Positions 7,787 through 16,923 are shown, numbered from the stretch's first letter. The stretch is DNA of 64,000 nt from Pseudomonas abietaniphila (GCF_900100795.1 NZ_FNCO01000005.1:124001-188000), one strand, 5' to 3'. Numbers and translations: made by a program. The notes: a model not told the origin generated them from the sequence alone.

Positions 7787-8707
7787 TTAATGCGCGAGCG
7801 ATTGCAAAAACCCCACCTGCTCCCGATGTGCCATCTCCTGCACCACCGCCCTCATCCGCACCACCGTCCCCGGCAGCTTCTGCGCCAGGCGGGCCAGTGA
7901 CAGCGGCGTCAACGCGCCAAGTCGGGGGTAGCCGCCGATGGTCTGGCGATCATTGAGCAGCACGATGGGCTGGCCGTCGGGCGGGACTTGAATGGCGCCA
8001 AGAGGAATGCCTTCCGAGATCATCGGTTTGCCCTGATACACCAACTCCGGCCCCAACAGACGCATGCCCATGCGGTCGGCGCGGCTGTCGAGGGTCCAGT
8101 CATTGTTGAAAGCGTCGAACAGGCTCAGGCCGCTGAACTGGCCGATCTGCGCGCCGAGCACAACATCCAGTGGGCGCGCATCGGTCAAGTCGGGAATCAA
8201 ACCGTCAGGCAAGGCATGCAACTCAAATGTTGCGCCTGAATACCTCAGTTGATCACCTTCGACCAGCGCTCTGCCGTCGCCCTGCAACCCACCCAGCCCT
8301 TCACGCACCACCGTGGCGCGGCTGCCCAACACCTCGACGGCGTCGAACCCGCCGGGGGCGGCGAGATAAGCACGTGCGCCGAGCATCGGTTGGGTAAAGC
8401 GCAGTTGCTGCCCCTTGCGGACGAAGAAGCTGCGCCAAGGCGCCATCGAGCGGTCATCGAGCATCGCGCCCAGATCCGCTCCCGCCAATGCGAGGCAGCA
8501 ATCGGCTTCGGCGATCAGGGTCAGGCCGCCGAGGGTAATTTCGATGACGGCGGCATCCAGCGGGTTGTTCAGCAGTTTGTTGGCCCAGGACATCGACACC
8601 CAGTCCAGCGCCCCGCCCTGCGTCACGCCCAGATGGCGGACGCCAAACCGTCCGGCATCCTGAAGCAGGCACAGCGGCGTACTGCTTTTTACGGTAAGCA
8701 CAGTCAT
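7787..8707 (-). CDS. pxpC: 5-oxoprolinase subunit PxpC
   Basis: 306 aa of the biotin-dependent carboxyltransferase/KipA family. Diagnostic segments are LQDAGRFGVRHLGVTQGGALD near residue 17 and a C-terminal LLNDRQTIGGYPRLG. With PxpA and PxpB it forms the ATP-dependent bacterial 5-oxoprolinase, which opens 5-oxoproline (pyroglutamate) to glutamate in the cytoplasm. It is the last gene of pxpA-pxpB-pxpC, and its ATG overlaps the pxpB stop by 4 bp (ATGA), so it is translationally coupled. The length is normal for the family. No terminator is obvious behind it; the 118-bp gap to the next gene is unremarkable. Confidence 0.93.
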   Translation of the reverse strand: MTVLTVKSSTPLCLLQDAGRFGVRHLGVTQGGALDWVSMSWANKLLNNPLDAAVIEITLGGLTLIAEADCCLALAGADLGAMLDDRSMAPWRSFFVRKGQQLRFTQPMLGARAYLAAPGGFDAVEVLGSRATVVREGLGGLQGDGRALVEGDQLRYSGATFELHALPDGLIPDLTDARPLDVVLGAQIGQFSGLSLFDAFNNDWTLDSRADRMGMRLLGPELVYQGKPMISEGIPLGAIQVPPDGQPIVLLNDRQTIGGYPRLGALTPLSLARLAQKLPGTVVRMRAVVQEMAHREQVGFLQSLAH

Positions 8708-9408
8708 GCCAGCGCCTCCAGCGCAGTGTCGTCGCCACCCAGGCGAATGAATTCGGCGTGATCGACAGCCTCGAAACGCACGGTGTCGCCGGGCTGCATC
8801 AGGCTGTAACCATCCATCCGGCGATCAAACAACTTCGCGGGCGTGCGGCCCAGGATGTTCCAGCCGCCCGGCGACTCCAGCGGGTAAGCCGCTGTCTGGC
8901 GTTCGGCGATGCCGACGCTGCCCGCCACCACGCGTTTACGCGGCGTGTTTATCCGTGGTGCCGCCAGGACCTCTTCGACCAGTCCCATGAACGCAAATCC
9001 GGGTGCAAAGCCCAGCGCGAACACCTGATATTGCCGCTGGCTGTGGCGTCGAATCACCTCGTCCACCGGTAATCCACTGCGTCGGGACAGCAACGTCAGT
9101 TCGGGGCCAACGCTCAGGTCATACCAGACCGGCAACACATGCTGCCGCCCGCTTTTGGCGGCGTCAGGCGACAGGTCGGTCATGGCCTGCGCGATCACCT
9201 CGCGCGCATGGAGGGGATCAAGCGCCATCAGGTCGTAATGCACCATCAAGGTGGTGTACGACGGCACCAGGTCAATCAAATGCGCACCGAAGCCCTCGCG
9301 CAGCCGAAGGCTGGCCGCAAGCATCCACGGCATGTTGGCTTCATCGATGGCATCGAACAGACGCACCATCAAACAATCGATCGCGACGACTTCGACGCGC
9401 ACATTCAT
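8704..9408 (-). CDS. pxpB: 5-oxoprolinase subunit PxpB
   Basis: 234 aa, KipI/allophanate hydrolase subunit 1 family. The family signature is visible as [17 protein letters not shown] and [15 protein letters not shown] near the C-terminus. It pairs with PxpC as the second half of the KipI-KipA type module in 5-oxoprolinase. The frame is open upstream to 9498, but that part is antisense to the end of pxpA. The start is the ATG at 9408, which overlaps the pxpA stop (ATGA). The 4-bp overlaps on both sides indicate one tightly coupled operon. Confidence 0.92.
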   Translation of the reverse strand: MNVRVEVVAIDCLMVRLFDAIDEANMPWMLAASLRLREGFGAHLIDLVPSYTTLMVHYDLMALDPLHAREVIAQAMTDLSPDAAKSGRQHVLPVWYDLSVGPELTLLSRRSGLPVDEVIRRHSQRQYQVFALGFAPGFAFMGLVEEVLAAPRINTPRKRVVAGSVGIAERQTAAYPLESPGGWNILGRTPAKLFDRRMDGYSLMQPGDTVRFEAVDHAEFIRLGGDDTALEALA

Positions 9409-10169
9409 GAGGCGGACAACTGCGCCGGGGTGTTGCCCAACGCCTGACGGATCCGTTGAACGGCGGCGATGGAACTGGCGTTGTCGCCATGCACGCACAG
9501 CGTGTCGGCGTTAAGCAGCAGTTCGCTGCCGTCGCTGGCAATCAAGGGTTCACCGCGGGACAGCGTCAGCGCCTGGGCAATAATGGTTTCCGGGTCATGG
9601 TGCACCGCACCCGGCACGCTGCGCGACACCAGACGCCCCACGTTGTCATAAGCACGGTCGGCGAACGCCTCGAACCACAGGGTGACGCCGAACTCATCGG
9701 CCATCGCTTGCGCTGCGCTGTTGTCACGCATGGCCAGCAGCATCAAGGGCAATTCAGCGTTGTAGCGGGCGATGCCTTCGATGACCGCACGCAGTTGCGC
9801 CGGATTGGCCATCATGTCGTTGTACATCGCGCCATGGGGTTTGACGTAGCTGACACGACCGCCCTGAGCACGGGCGACCCCGTCGAGTGCGCCGATCTGG
9901 TAATGCAGCAGGTCCTGAATCTCTTGCGGCGAACAGGCCATGGAGCGGCGGCCGAATCCCACGAGGTCCGGGTACGCAGGGTGTGCACCGAGGGTCACGT
10001 TATGGGTCAACGCCAAGGCCACGGTCTTGCGCATGACACTGGGATCGCCCGCATGAAAACCACAGGCGATGTTGGCGCAATCGATGTACGGCATGACGTC
10101 GGCATCCAGACCCATGGTCCACGCGCCGTAGCTTTCGCCGATATCACAGTTCAATAACAGGCGGCCCAA
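9405..10169 (-). CDS. pxpA: 5-oxoprolinase subunit PxpA (LamB/YcsF family), TTG start
   Basis: 254 aa. LamB/YcsF hallmarks are [17 protein letters not shown] at the N-terminus, [12 protein letters not shown], and [12 protein letters not shown]. It is the 5-oxoproline-binding subunit of PxpABC. The frame extends to a TTG at 10187, but the Shine-Dalgarno AGGAGA sits inside that extension (10176-10181), 6 nt before a second TTG at 10169. That second TTG gives the usual start of the family, just before [15 protein letters not shown] start would limit translation of the first gene in the operon. It is first in pxpABC. Confidence 0.92.
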   Translation of the reverse strand: MGRLLLNCDIGESYGAWTMGLDADVMPYIDCANIACGFHAGDPSVMRKTVALALTHNVTLGAHPAYPDLVGFGRRSMACSPQEIQDLLHYQIGALDGVARAQGGRVSYVKPHGAMYNDMMANPAQLRAVIEGIARYNAELPLMLLAMRDNSAAQAMADEFGVTLWFEAFADRAYDNVGRLVSRSVPGAVHHDPETIIAQALTLSRGEPLIASDGSELLLNADTLCVHGDNASSIAAVQRIRQALGNTPAQLSAS

Positions 10170-10397
10170 GGGGTATCTCCTGTGCAAAGGAAGGTTGAAG
10201 ACGGGCCTTGAGTCTACGCGTGGGAAGCGTCCCTTTGCAGCGCTGAAACGAGCCTGTCATGTGCAGGCGCATTCTTGGACGGGAGGGGTTGGGGCGTCCA
10301 ACGAATAAAAGCGAGAGGGGGAGATAAGAAAAAGTGAACGGCTTTCTTCAGCGCCGCAATAGGGGACATCGTCGGTACGGTCACAGGTGCTTTACCA

Positions 10398-10488
10398 CTG
10401 TGGGAGCGAATTCATTCGCGAAAAATCAGCAAGACGGCACATTCGTGACGAATGTACCAATGCATCGCGAATAAATTTGCTCCCACAG
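10398..10488. repeat. REP pair, GTGGGAGCGAATTCATTCGCG type
   Basis: Left arm CTGTGGGAGCGAATTCATTC, right arm GAATAAATTTGCTCCCACAG, separated by about 45 bp. It lies in the 351-bp gap between pxpA and the DUF2937 gene. The same family recurs at 17980-18070. The rest of the gap holds nothing recognisable. Confidence 0.85.
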
Positions 10489-10520
10489 GCCTGTGCGAAG
10501 TGCCTGAACGGTTTCGCTCC

Positions 10521-11045
10521 CTAGCGCCAGTCGCGGTTGACGGGTCGCACGTGATGCCGTCCCACGAACACCCAGTCGATGAACAGCACGAAGCTTTCGA
10601 TGACCAGCGAAAACAGCAGCGCGCAGACCAGGCCCCAACCGATGACGTCAGGCGACAGCAAGACCTGCCAGGAATACCCGTTCCAGGTTTCCTTGCGGAT
10701 GTCCGGGTCAGCGGCGGTGAGCACGTGGTAAGCCCGCATGTACCACGGGCCTTGCAGGGCGAGCCATTCGCGGTCGAGGGTTTGTGTTCGCGTCAGCAGG
10801 GTGTTGATGTTGTCGGCGTCGGTGCGAAACACAGGATCGTCACTGCTGCGGTAGTGCTGGATCAGCGCCTGAACATCACCTTTGAAGAACCGCTGAGCCG
10901 TGTCGTTGTAGCCACCGAGGCTCTTCTGCGCCTCGATAAGGTGCGCTTCGACACGCTTGCTGTAATCGCTGATAAAGCCGGGAATCTGCACGCCGATCAA
11001 CAGGCCCGCCGTGAACAACACCAGTCGCAGATAGCTTCGCAGCAT
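10521..11045 (-). CDS. DUF2937 family membrane protein
   Basis: 174 aa. A hydrophobic N-terminal segment (YLRLVLFTAGLLIGVQIPGF, residues 4-24) and a C-terminal one (VIGWGLVCALLFSLVIESFVLFI, about 133-156) flank a soluble helical region of about 110 residues. This matches the DUF2937 layout: two membrane segments with a periplasmic or cytoplasmic helical domain. The function is unknown. The gene follows the class II amidotransferase gene on the same strand after 13 bp, so the two are probably cotranscribed. The family name is assigned from recall of its length and pattern. Confidence 0.72.
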   Translation of the reverse strand: MLRSYLRLVLFTAGLLIGVQIPGFISDYSKRVEAHLIEAQKSLGGYNDTAQRFFKGDVQALIQHYRSSDDPVFRTDADNINTLLTRTQTLDREWLALQGPWYMRAYHVLTAADPDIRKETWNGYSWQVLLSPDVIGWGLVCALLFSLVIESFVLFIDWVFVGRHHVRPVNRDWR

Positions 11046-11058
11046 AGGTCCCTCTCTG

Positions 11059-11832
11059 TCAGGTTCGGCCTTCGGCCACGCATTCGCCGCGACGCCACAA
11101 GCTCCAGTGGCCAGGTTCGTAGCGATTCCAGGTTTCGTTCTCGGTCAACGGCTCGGTGGCGATGACCGTGACCACGTCGTTCGGGGTGGTTTCGGCCTGA
11201 AAATCGACGATCACGTCGACATCTTTCAAGCGAGCCGGACCGAACGGAGCGCGGCGCGTAATGTGCACCAGCTTGGTGGAGCAGAAACAAAATAGCCAGT
11301 CGCCATCGCTGAGCAAGCCATTGAACACGCCCTTGCTGCGGTATTCGCTACAGGCTTCGACCAGGGTCGGCAGCAGCTGTTCGATCTCGACAGGTTCTGG
11401 AAAACCTTCACGCACGCGGTTCAACACATCGCAGAAGGCGGCTTCGCTGTCGGTGTCCCCCACCGGCCGATAGAACGTGGCACGGGGGTGAAAATCCGCC
11501 AGTTGGCCGTTGTGGGCGAAGCACCAGTTACGGCCCCACAGCTCGCGGACAAAGGGATGGGTGTTGGACAGGCAGACCTTGCCCACGTTGGCCTGACGAA
11601 TGTGACCGATGACCACCTCGCTCTTGATCGGGTAACGCTGCACCAGTTGGGCGACTTCCGACTCGCTGCTGGCCGCAGGGTCCTGAAACAGGCGCAAGCC
11701 GCGCCCCTCGTAGAAGCCGATGCCCCAGCCATCACGGTGCGGACCGGTTCGCCCACCCCGCTGCATCAGCCCGGTAAAGCTGAACACGATGTCGGTGGGT
11801 ACGTTGGCACTCATGCCCAGAAGTTCACACAT
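11059..11832 (-). CDS. Class II glutamine amidotransferase, YafJ type
   Basis: 257 aa. The catalytic Cys2 follows the initiator Met (MCELLGMSANVPTD), as required for Ntn-type glutamine amidotransferases. Other motifs are GGRTGPHRDGWGIGFY, IGHIRQANVG and WCFAHNGQL. The fold hydrolyses glutamine to glutamate and ammonia. No synthetase domain is attached and none is encoded next door, so the ammonia acceptor is unknown, as for YafJ in general. The start at 11832 is fixed by the need for Cys at position 2. It lies upstream of the DUF2937 gene by 13 bp. Confidence 0.88.
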   Translation of the reverse strand: MCELLGMSANVPTDIVFSFTGLMQRGGRTGPHRDGWGIGFYEGRGLRLFQDPAASSESEVAQLVQRYPIKSEVVIGHIRQANVGKVCLSNTHPFVRELWGRNWCFAHNGQLADFHPRATFYRPVGDTDSEAAFCDVLNRVREGFPEPVEIEQLLPTLVEACSEYRSKGVFNGLLSDGDWLFCFCSTKLVHITRRAPFGPARLKDVDVIVDFQAETTPNDVVTVIATEPLTENETWNRYEPGHWSLWRRGECVAEGRT

Positions 11833-11878
11833 GCTCGGCTCTCGGTAGGCTTAACCGCAGATCACACGGCAGGCGTCA

Positions 11879-12385
11879 TCACAACTTGGGTTCGACCCGG
11901 TAGCGGCCGCTGCTGCCATTGGCCGGCGCAGCGGGTGGGTTGGCGAAGCGGCTCGGCCCCTGGTTTGCGAACGGTTCGTCGTCCTGCTCAGCCTGCTTCT
12001 GCTCCGCAGCCGCCTGCGCCGCAGCTTCCTCGGCGTGGGCCTGGCGGGCTTTTTTCTTGCGCAGAAACGGCAGGCGGATCAGCGCGAAGATGACATACAG
12101 GCCCAGAGCAACGGCGCCGTAGGTCGACAGATCCAGCATCGCGCGCCAGACGTTATTGCCGACCTTGAGTGCAAGATCCAGCACGCTGATGGCCAGCGCG
12201 GGAGCGTACTTGTCTTTGACTGGATCGATGATGGTCGGGCAGAACAGCAGGACCGCGCCGATCACGCGCAGCGGCTCGCGCAGGTAGCGCCACATCCAGC
12301 CGGTCAGCTTGAACCACACCAACAGACAACCCAACGCAGCGAATGCGTAAAGGCCCCAGGCAATCAGATAGTCGTTGTCGGTCAT
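11879..12385 (-). CDS. Small membrane protein with charged Ala-rich tail
   Basis: 168 aa from the ATG at 12385. The frame extends upstream but has no family-like sequence there. Hydrophobic segments are visible at residues about 8-26 (AWGLYAFAALGCLLVWFKL), 38-55 and 93-110 (GAVALGLYVIFALIRLPFL). A tail follows with KKKARQAHAEEAAAQAAAEQ, which looks like a helix or coiled coil. Homologues in Pseudomonas are sometimes labelled MFS transporter, but the protein is far too short for that fold. The function is unknown. It is divergent from the oligopeptidase gene, with 153 bp between the starts. Confidence 0.68.
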   Translation of the reverse strand: MTDNDYLIAWGLYAFAALGCLLVWFKLTGWMWRYLREPLRVIGAVLLFCPTIIDPVKDKYAPALAISVLDLALKVGNNVWRAMLDLSTYGAVALGLYVIFALIRLPFLRKKKARQAHAEEAAAQAAAEQKQAEQDDEPFANQGPSRFANPPAAPANGSSGRYRVEPKL

Positions 12386-12538
12386 GACGTCCGTGGTAAG
12401 GCAGGTAAAGAGGCGCTTATGATAACGACTTTTCGCAAGCCCGGCTTCCCCGGCTTCAGTTATCGGTCTGCACTGCCCCCGACCGGGCAACGCCGGGCCG
12501 GACGGTTTATTCGAGAACGCCCATTGAGAGAGCCCAGC

Positions 12539-14596
12539 ATGCCTTCTTCCCACATTGCTCCTAGCGCCCCGCTGGCCCGCAAGGCCGACGGCGCCGACCC
12601 GTATGCCTGGCTGCAGAACCGCGACACCGACGAGGTGCTCGATTACCTCAAGGCCGAAAACGACTACCAGGAGCGTCAGCTCGCCGATCAGCAGGCGCTG
12701 CGTGAAACCCTGTTTCAGGAGATCAAGGGCCGCATCCTCGAAACCGACCTGTCGCTGCCCTCGCCCTGGGGCCCGTATCTGTATTACACCCGCACCACCG
12801 AAGGCGACGAATACGCCCGCCACTATCGCTGCCCTCGCCCCGCAGACGACTCACAGACGGTCGACGAAAGCGCCGAAGAGTTGCTGCTGGACCCCAACGT
12901 ATTGGCCAACGGCGGCTTCTTTTCGCTCGGCGCGTTCAGCATCAGTCCGGATCACCAGCGCCTGGCGTACAGCCTCGATACCACTGGCGAGGAGGTCTAT
13001 CAGCTCTACGTCAAAGAACTGAGCAGCGGCAACGTCATCAATCTCCCCTTCGAGGACTGTGACGGCAGCATGACCTGGGCCAACGACAGCCAGACGCTGT
13101 TCTTCGGCGAGCTGGACGACACCCACCGCCCCCATAAGCTGTACCGCCACACCTTGGGTAACGATTCTGCCGACCTCGTGTTCAACGAGCCGGACGGGCG
13201 TTTCTTCCTGCACTGCTACCGCACCAGCTCCGAGCGGCAACTGGTGTTGGCCCTCGACAGCAAGACCACCGGCGAATCCTGGGTGCTGGATGCGAGCAAG
13301 CCGGAGCAGGCGTTTGTCTGCATGGCGCCACGCGGTGAGGGTCATGAGTACTCCGTGGACCATGGCCTGGTCAACGGCACCTGGAGCTGGCTGATCCGCA
13401 GCAACCAGGACGGCATCAACTTCGCGCTGTTTCATGCGCCGGAAAAAACCAGCGGCGTGCCCGAGCGCAAGGACTGGCAGACGCTGATCCCGCATAGCGA
13501 ATCGGTGATGCTCGACGGCTTCAGCCTCAATGCCAAAGGCCTGACCCTGAGTCTGCGTGAAGGCGGCCTGCCCGTCGTCGAAGTTCACCCACAGAGCTTG
13601 CCGGCCTATCGGGTGCAACTGCCGGACGCTGCCTACAACCTGTATGTGCAGGACACGCTTGAGTTCGACAGCGACAAGATTCGCCTGCGTTACCAGTCGC
13701 TGAATCGCCCGCCGCAGGTGCGTCAGTTGACCCTGGCCACCGGCGAGCAAGCGGTGCTCAAAGAGACGCCCGTGCTGGGCGTGTTCGACGCCGATGCCTA
13801 CGTCAGCCAGCGTCTGTGGGCCACCGCTGCCGATGGCACTCAGGTGCCGATCAGCCTGGTGGTCAAACGCGAACTGGCCGGCCAACCGGTGCCGCTGTAC
13901 CTCTACGGCTATGGTGCGTATGGCGAGAGTCTGGACCCATGGTTCTCACACGCCCGGCTGAGTCTGCTGAACCGGGGCGTCGCCTTCGCCATCGCCCATG
14001 TGCGCGGCGGTGGCGAACTCGGTGAGGCCTGGTACCTCAACGGCAAACAGGAGCACAAGCAAAACACCTTCAGCGACTTCATCGCCTGCGCAGAGCACTT
14101 GATCGCACAAAACCTCACCACGCCAGACCAGCTGGTGATCAGCGGCGGGAGTGCCGGCGGATTGCTGATCGGCGCCGTGGTCAATCAGCGGCCCGATCTG
14201 TTCAAGGCCGCCATCGCCGAAGTGCCTTTCGTCGATGTGCTAAACACCATGCTCGACCCTGAGCTGCCACTGACCGTGACGGAATACGACGAGTGGGGAA
14301 ATCCGCAGGAACCGGCGGTATATGCTCGCATCAAGGCCTATGCCCCGTACGAGAACGTCACCGCACAGGCATACCCGTCCATGCTGGTGATTGCCGGGTA
14401 CAACGACAGCCGTGTGCAGTATTGGGAAGCGGCCAAGTGGGTGGCAAAATTGCGCGACACCAAGACCGATGACAACCTGTTGCTGCTCAAGACCGAACTG
14501 GGTGCAGGGCACGGTGGGATGAGCGGGCGTTATCAGGGATTGCGTGACGTAGCGCTCGAATACGGTTTTATATTCAAGGTATTGCAACTGGCCTGA
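12539..14596 (+). CDS. ptrB: Oligopeptidase B (prolyl oligopeptidase family, S9)
   Basis: 685 aa. The N-terminal part (ADPYAWLQNRDTDEVLDYLKAEN) and a seven-bladed propeller precede an alpha/beta-hydrolase domain. The nucleophile Ser lies in VISGGSAGGLLIG near residue 540, the catalytic Asp probably in AGYNDSRVQYW near 622, and His in GAGHGGMSGRY near 660. Oligopeptidase B cleaves short peptides after Arg or Lys in the cytoplasm. The frame is open back to 12035, but that stretch is antisense to the divergent membrane gene, and the ATG at 12539 gives the usual N-terminus. A hairpin terminator follows at 14631. Confidence 0.92.
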   Translation: MPSSHIAPSAPLARKADGADPYAWLQNRDTDEVLDYLKAENDYQERQLADQQALRETLFQEIKGRILETDLSLPSPWGPYLYYTRTTEGDEYARHYRCPRPADDSQTVDESAEELLLDPNVLANGGFFSLGAFSISPDHQRLAYSLDTTGEEVYQLYVKELSSGNVINLPFEDCDGSMTWANDSQTLFFGELDDTHRPHKLYRHTLGNDSADLVFNEPDGRFFLHCYRTSSERQLVLALDSKTTGESWVLDASKPEQAFVCMAPRGEGHEYSVDHGLVNGTWSWLIRSNQDGINFALFHAPEKTSGVPERKDWQTLIPHSESVMLDGFSLNAKGLTLSLREGGLPVVEVHPQSLPAYRVQLPDAAYNLYVQDTLEFDSDKIRLRYQSLNRPPQVRQLTLATGEQAVLKETPVLGVFDADAYVSQRLWATAADGTQVPISLVVKRELAGQPVPLYLYGYGAYGESLDPWFSHARLSLLNRGVAFAIAHVRGGGELGEAWYLNGKQEHKQNTFSDFIACAEHLIAQNLTTPDQLVISGGSAGGLLIGAVVNQRPDLFKAAIAEVPFVDVLNTMLDPELPLTVTEYDEWGNPQEPAVYARIKAYAPYENVTAQAYPSMLVIAGYNDSRVQYWEAAKWVAKLRDTKTDDNLLLLKTELGAGHGGMSGRYQGLRDVALEYGFIFKVLQLA

Positions 14597-14630
14597 GGAA
14601 CTCCCTCATCCCCGTGTGTCATACCAGACG

Positions 14631-14663
14631 ATCCCCGGACGATGCGTAGTCCGGGGACGTTTT
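14631..14663 (+). terminator. Rho-independent terminator after ptrB
   Basis: Stem CCCCGGAC/GTCCGGGG with an 8-nt loop, then ACGTTTT. It starts 35 bp past the ptrB stop. Confidence 0.75.
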
Positions 14664-14714
14664 ACACGTCAGCTGTTTCAGTCTCCATTCTTCACGACTC
14701 AACAAGAACATCAC

Positions 14715-15188
14715 ATGCCAACACCGTCATCCCTGAACAATGAGATCCGCGAGATGCTGATGGACTGCGGTCTGTTCCTCGCCCTGACGCCCGCCGACTT
14801 TTCCGCGGCGGCAGGTTATTTCAGCATCAGCAACATCGACAAAGGCCAGCCGATCTTCAACGAAGGCGATGCAGGCACCTTCATGTGCATCATCCATTCG
14901 GGGACGGTGTCGGTGCAGAAGCTCAATGGCGAAGGCAAACAGGTCGAAACGGCGATCCTGCGCAGCGGTCGGGCATTCGGCGAAATGGCGGTGCTGGATG
15001 GCGAACGTCGTTCGGCAAGCTGCATCGCGGCGTCGCCTTGCTACCTGCTGAACCTGGGCAAGGACTCCCTGGACAAGATGCTCAACGACGCCCCGAAAGT
15101 GGCAGCCAAGATCATCCGCGCGATAGCGATCGCGATGTCCAAGCGCCTGCGGATGATGGACGGACAGGTGCTGGCTCAGCAGGAATAG
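14715..15188 (+). CDS. Cyclic nucleotide-binding domain protein
   Basis: 157 aa. A single cNMP-binding domain: PIFNEGDAGTFMCIIHSGTV (residues 42-61), then GRAFGEMAVLDGERRSASCIA near 85-105. The last part contains the phosphate-binding-cassette pattern FGEMAxL-x4-RSAS, with Arg in the position that contacts the cyclic phosphate. No DNA-binding helix-turn-helix follows, so it is not a Crp-type regulator; it resembles the regulatory domain alone. The ligand and partner are unknown. The ATG at 14715 is chosen because the longer frame back to 14616 overlaps the ptrB terminator. Confidence 0.85.
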   Translation: MPTPSSLNNEIREMLMDCGLFLALTPADFSAAAGYFSISNIDKGQPIFNEGDAGTFMCIIHSGTVSVQKLNGEGKQVETAILRSGRAFGEMAVLDGERRSASCIAASPCYLLNLGKDSLDKMLNDAPKVAAKIIRAIAIAMSKRLRMMDGQVLAQQE

Positions 15189-15202
15189 GTCATCCCACTC
15201 CC

Positions 15203-15292
15203 TGTAGGAGCCGGCTTGCTGGCGGACCCGGTGTGCCACTCGACATCAGGGCGGCTGGCCTCATGGGTTCGCCAGCAGGCCCGCCCCTACAA
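15203..15292. repeat. REP pair, GTAGGAGCCGGCTTGCTGGCG type
   Basis: Left arm TGTAGGAGCCGGCTTGCTGG, right arm ending GCCCGCCCCTACAA. The pair sits between two genes that converge here (ends at 15188 and 15315). Confidence 0.75.
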
Positions 15293-15314
15293 TGTTGCAG
15301 TGCAGCAGTGTGAA

Positions 15315-15602
15315 TCAAGGACTGGGCTTGGCGGGCGGCGGCAACCCCGGCAACGGCTCATCTTCTTTTGGCGGGCCGGGTTGCGGGATCTTCGGCAGTA
15401 ATGGCGGATTACCCTGGCCTCCCGCGCGCGGCACACTCGGTGGAGTGACCTGGGGATAAGGTGTCGGGGTGGCAGTTCCCGGCGAGCCGGATGTCGCGGC
15501 GATCGGTTCGGGGGTATTCAGGACAGGTTGCAGGTTCTCGGCAAACCCCTGCGATGCACCGAGCATCATCAAGGCAATCGCCGCTAGAATGGACCGCTTC
15601 AT
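15315..15602 (-). CDS. Small proline-rich secreted protein
   Basis: 95 aa. The signal peptide MKRSILAAIALMMLGASQGFA is typical and is followed by a mature chain of about 74 residues that is almost a third proline (PVPRAGG, PPLLPKIPQPGPPKEDEPLP). No Cys is present, so it is not a lipoprotein. The mature region must be extended or disordered and may span the periplasm or bind the wall. I recognise no family. Although the frame extends upstream to 15851, the ATG at 15602 is the only start giving a signal peptide. It is divergent from the spermidine-synthase-like gene at 15714. Confidence 0.7.
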   Translation of the reverse strand: MKRSILAAIALMMLGASQGFAENLQPVLNTPEPIAATSGSPGTATPTPYPQVTPPSVPRAGGQGNPPLLPKIPQPGPPKEDEPLPGLPPPAKPSP

Positions 15603-15713
15603 CGTTGGCCTCCACTGCCAATCTTTTGCTGTGACGCTCAGGCTACTCCTGCGCGGCGCTTCGTGCGCTGACAAATTGATGCGCACACCTTCAGGCTTTC
15701 TACCGGGTTTTCC

Positions 15714-16400
15714 ATGAAACGTTTCGTTCTGCTCGACACCACCCCGATCCCCGACAACGGCGGCGCCCTGTGCCTGTTCGAATACGGCGAAGACTTCGTG
15801 ATCAAGATTCAGGGTGGCGACGGCGGCCAGCTGATGAACACGCGCATGCACGGCTCCGAAGACGCGCTGGCCGAAATCCCCTGCAAAAAGATCGCGTCAC
15901 GGCTGAACCCTCGCGTACTGATCGGCGGGTTGGGCATGGGCTTCACCCTCGCCTCGGCACTCAAGCATCTGGGCAAGAACGGCGAAGTGGTGGTGGCCGA
16001 ACTGGTGCCTGGCGTGGTCGAGTGGAATCGCGGACCACTGGGTGAGAAGTCCGGCAACCCGTTGCAGGACCCTCGCGCCCGGGTCGTCGTACAGGACGTC
16101 GCCCAGGTGCTGAAAAGCGAGCCTCAGGGGTTCGATGCGATCATGCTCGATGTCGACAACGGCCCTGAAGGCCTGACCCAAAAAGCCAACAGCTGGCTCT
16201 ACTCCGCCGGTGGTCTGGCCGCGTGCGCGAGCGCTCTGCGCCCCAAAGGTGTGCTGGCGGTCTGGTCGGCCAGCGCCGACGCCGCCTTCAGCGACAAACT
16301 GCGCAAGGCCGGATTCAAGGCCGAAGAGGTCAAGGTTTACGCCCACGGCAACAAAGGAACGCGGCACACGATCTGGATTGCTGAAAAAGTCAAAGCCTGA
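15714..16400 (+). CDS. Spermidine synthase-like SAM-fold protein
   Basis: 228 aa with a Rossmann methyltransferase fold: motif I LIGGLGMGFTLASALK near residue 65, an acidic strand end (VVVAELVPGVVEWNR) near 90, and FDAIMLDVDNGPEGL near 140. The overall arrangement resembles spermidine synthases. The N-terminal domain is short, however, so the substrate may not be putrescine. Pseudomonas genomes often annotate it as spermidine synthase without proof. It stands before yajD on the same strand with a 59-bp gap. Confidence 0.78.
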   Translation: MKRFVLLDTTPIPDNGGALCLFEYGEDFVIKIQGGDGGQLMNTRMHGSEDALAEIPCKKIASRLNPRVLIGGLGMGFTLASALKHLGKNGEVVVAELVPGVVEWNRGPLGEKSGNPLQDPRARVVVQDVAQVLKSEPQGFDAIMLDVDNGPEGLTQKANSWLYSAGGLAACASALRPKGVLAVWSASADAAFSDKLRKAGFKAEEVKVYAHGNKGTRHTIWIAEKVKA

Positions 16401-16459
16401 CAGCCGATCAAAGCGCTAGACTTGCCCCATTGCCAACAGCACACGAAACAGGTGACACC

Positions 16460-16831
16460 ATGAGCGCGGGAACCCCGACCAACACTTCCAAGCTGGACCG
16501 CATCCTGGCCGATGCCCAGCGTGACCGCGAGATGGGTTATCGCGACAAGGCGCTGCGCATGTACCCGCACGTCTGCGGCCGCTGCGCCCGTGAGTTTTCC
16601 GGCAAGCGCCTGAGCGAACTGACCGTGCATCACCGCGACCACAACCACGACAACAACCCGCAGGACGGCTCCAACTGGGAACTGCTGTGCCTGTACTGCC
16701 ACGACAACGAACACTCGCGTTATACCGACCAGCAGTACTTCTCCGACAGCTCGACCAGCAGCCCGAAGACTGCCAAGGCCACGCACAACCCGTTTGCTGC
16801 GCTGGCGGGATTGATGAAAAAAGACGAATAA
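16460..16831 (+). CDS. yajD: YajD-like HNH nuclease
   Basis: 123 aa. The HNH site is plain: CGRCAREF gives the first zinc Cys pair, LTVHHRDHNHDNNP the two His, and NWELLCLYCHDNEH the Asn and the second Cys pair. This matches YajD-family proteins, small HNH endonuclease-like proteins of unknown cellular role. The ATG at 16460 is used; an upstream in-frame ATG does not exist within the preceding 30 bp of useful sequence. The gene is followed by a REP pair. Confidence 0.85.
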   Translation: MSAGTPTNTSKLDRILADAQRDREMGYRDKALRMYPHVCGRCAREFSGKRLSELTVHHRDHNHDNNPQDGSNWELLCLYCHDNEHSRYTDQQYFSDSSTSSPKTAKATHNPFAALAGLMKKDE

Positions 16832-16833
16832 GC

Positions 16834-16923
16834 CTATAGGCGCGCGCTTGCCCGCGATGCGTTCGTTCAGCCGACAGATCCTTATCGCCTGATCTGGACA
16901 ATCGCGGGCAAGCGCGCTCCTAC
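16834..16923. repeat. REP pair, GTAGGAGCGCGCTTGCCCGCGAT type
   Basis: Left arm TAGGCGCGCGCTTGCCCGCG, right arm CGCGGGCAAGCGCGCTCCTA. This is the commonest repeat family in the window, with further copies near 20816, 20942, 28079, 36879 and 39954. Confidence 0.85.

Noticed and set aside
12035..12538. Upstream extension of the oligopeptidase B frame
   Set aside because: It is antisense to the divergent membrane gene, and the family begins at the ATG at 12539.
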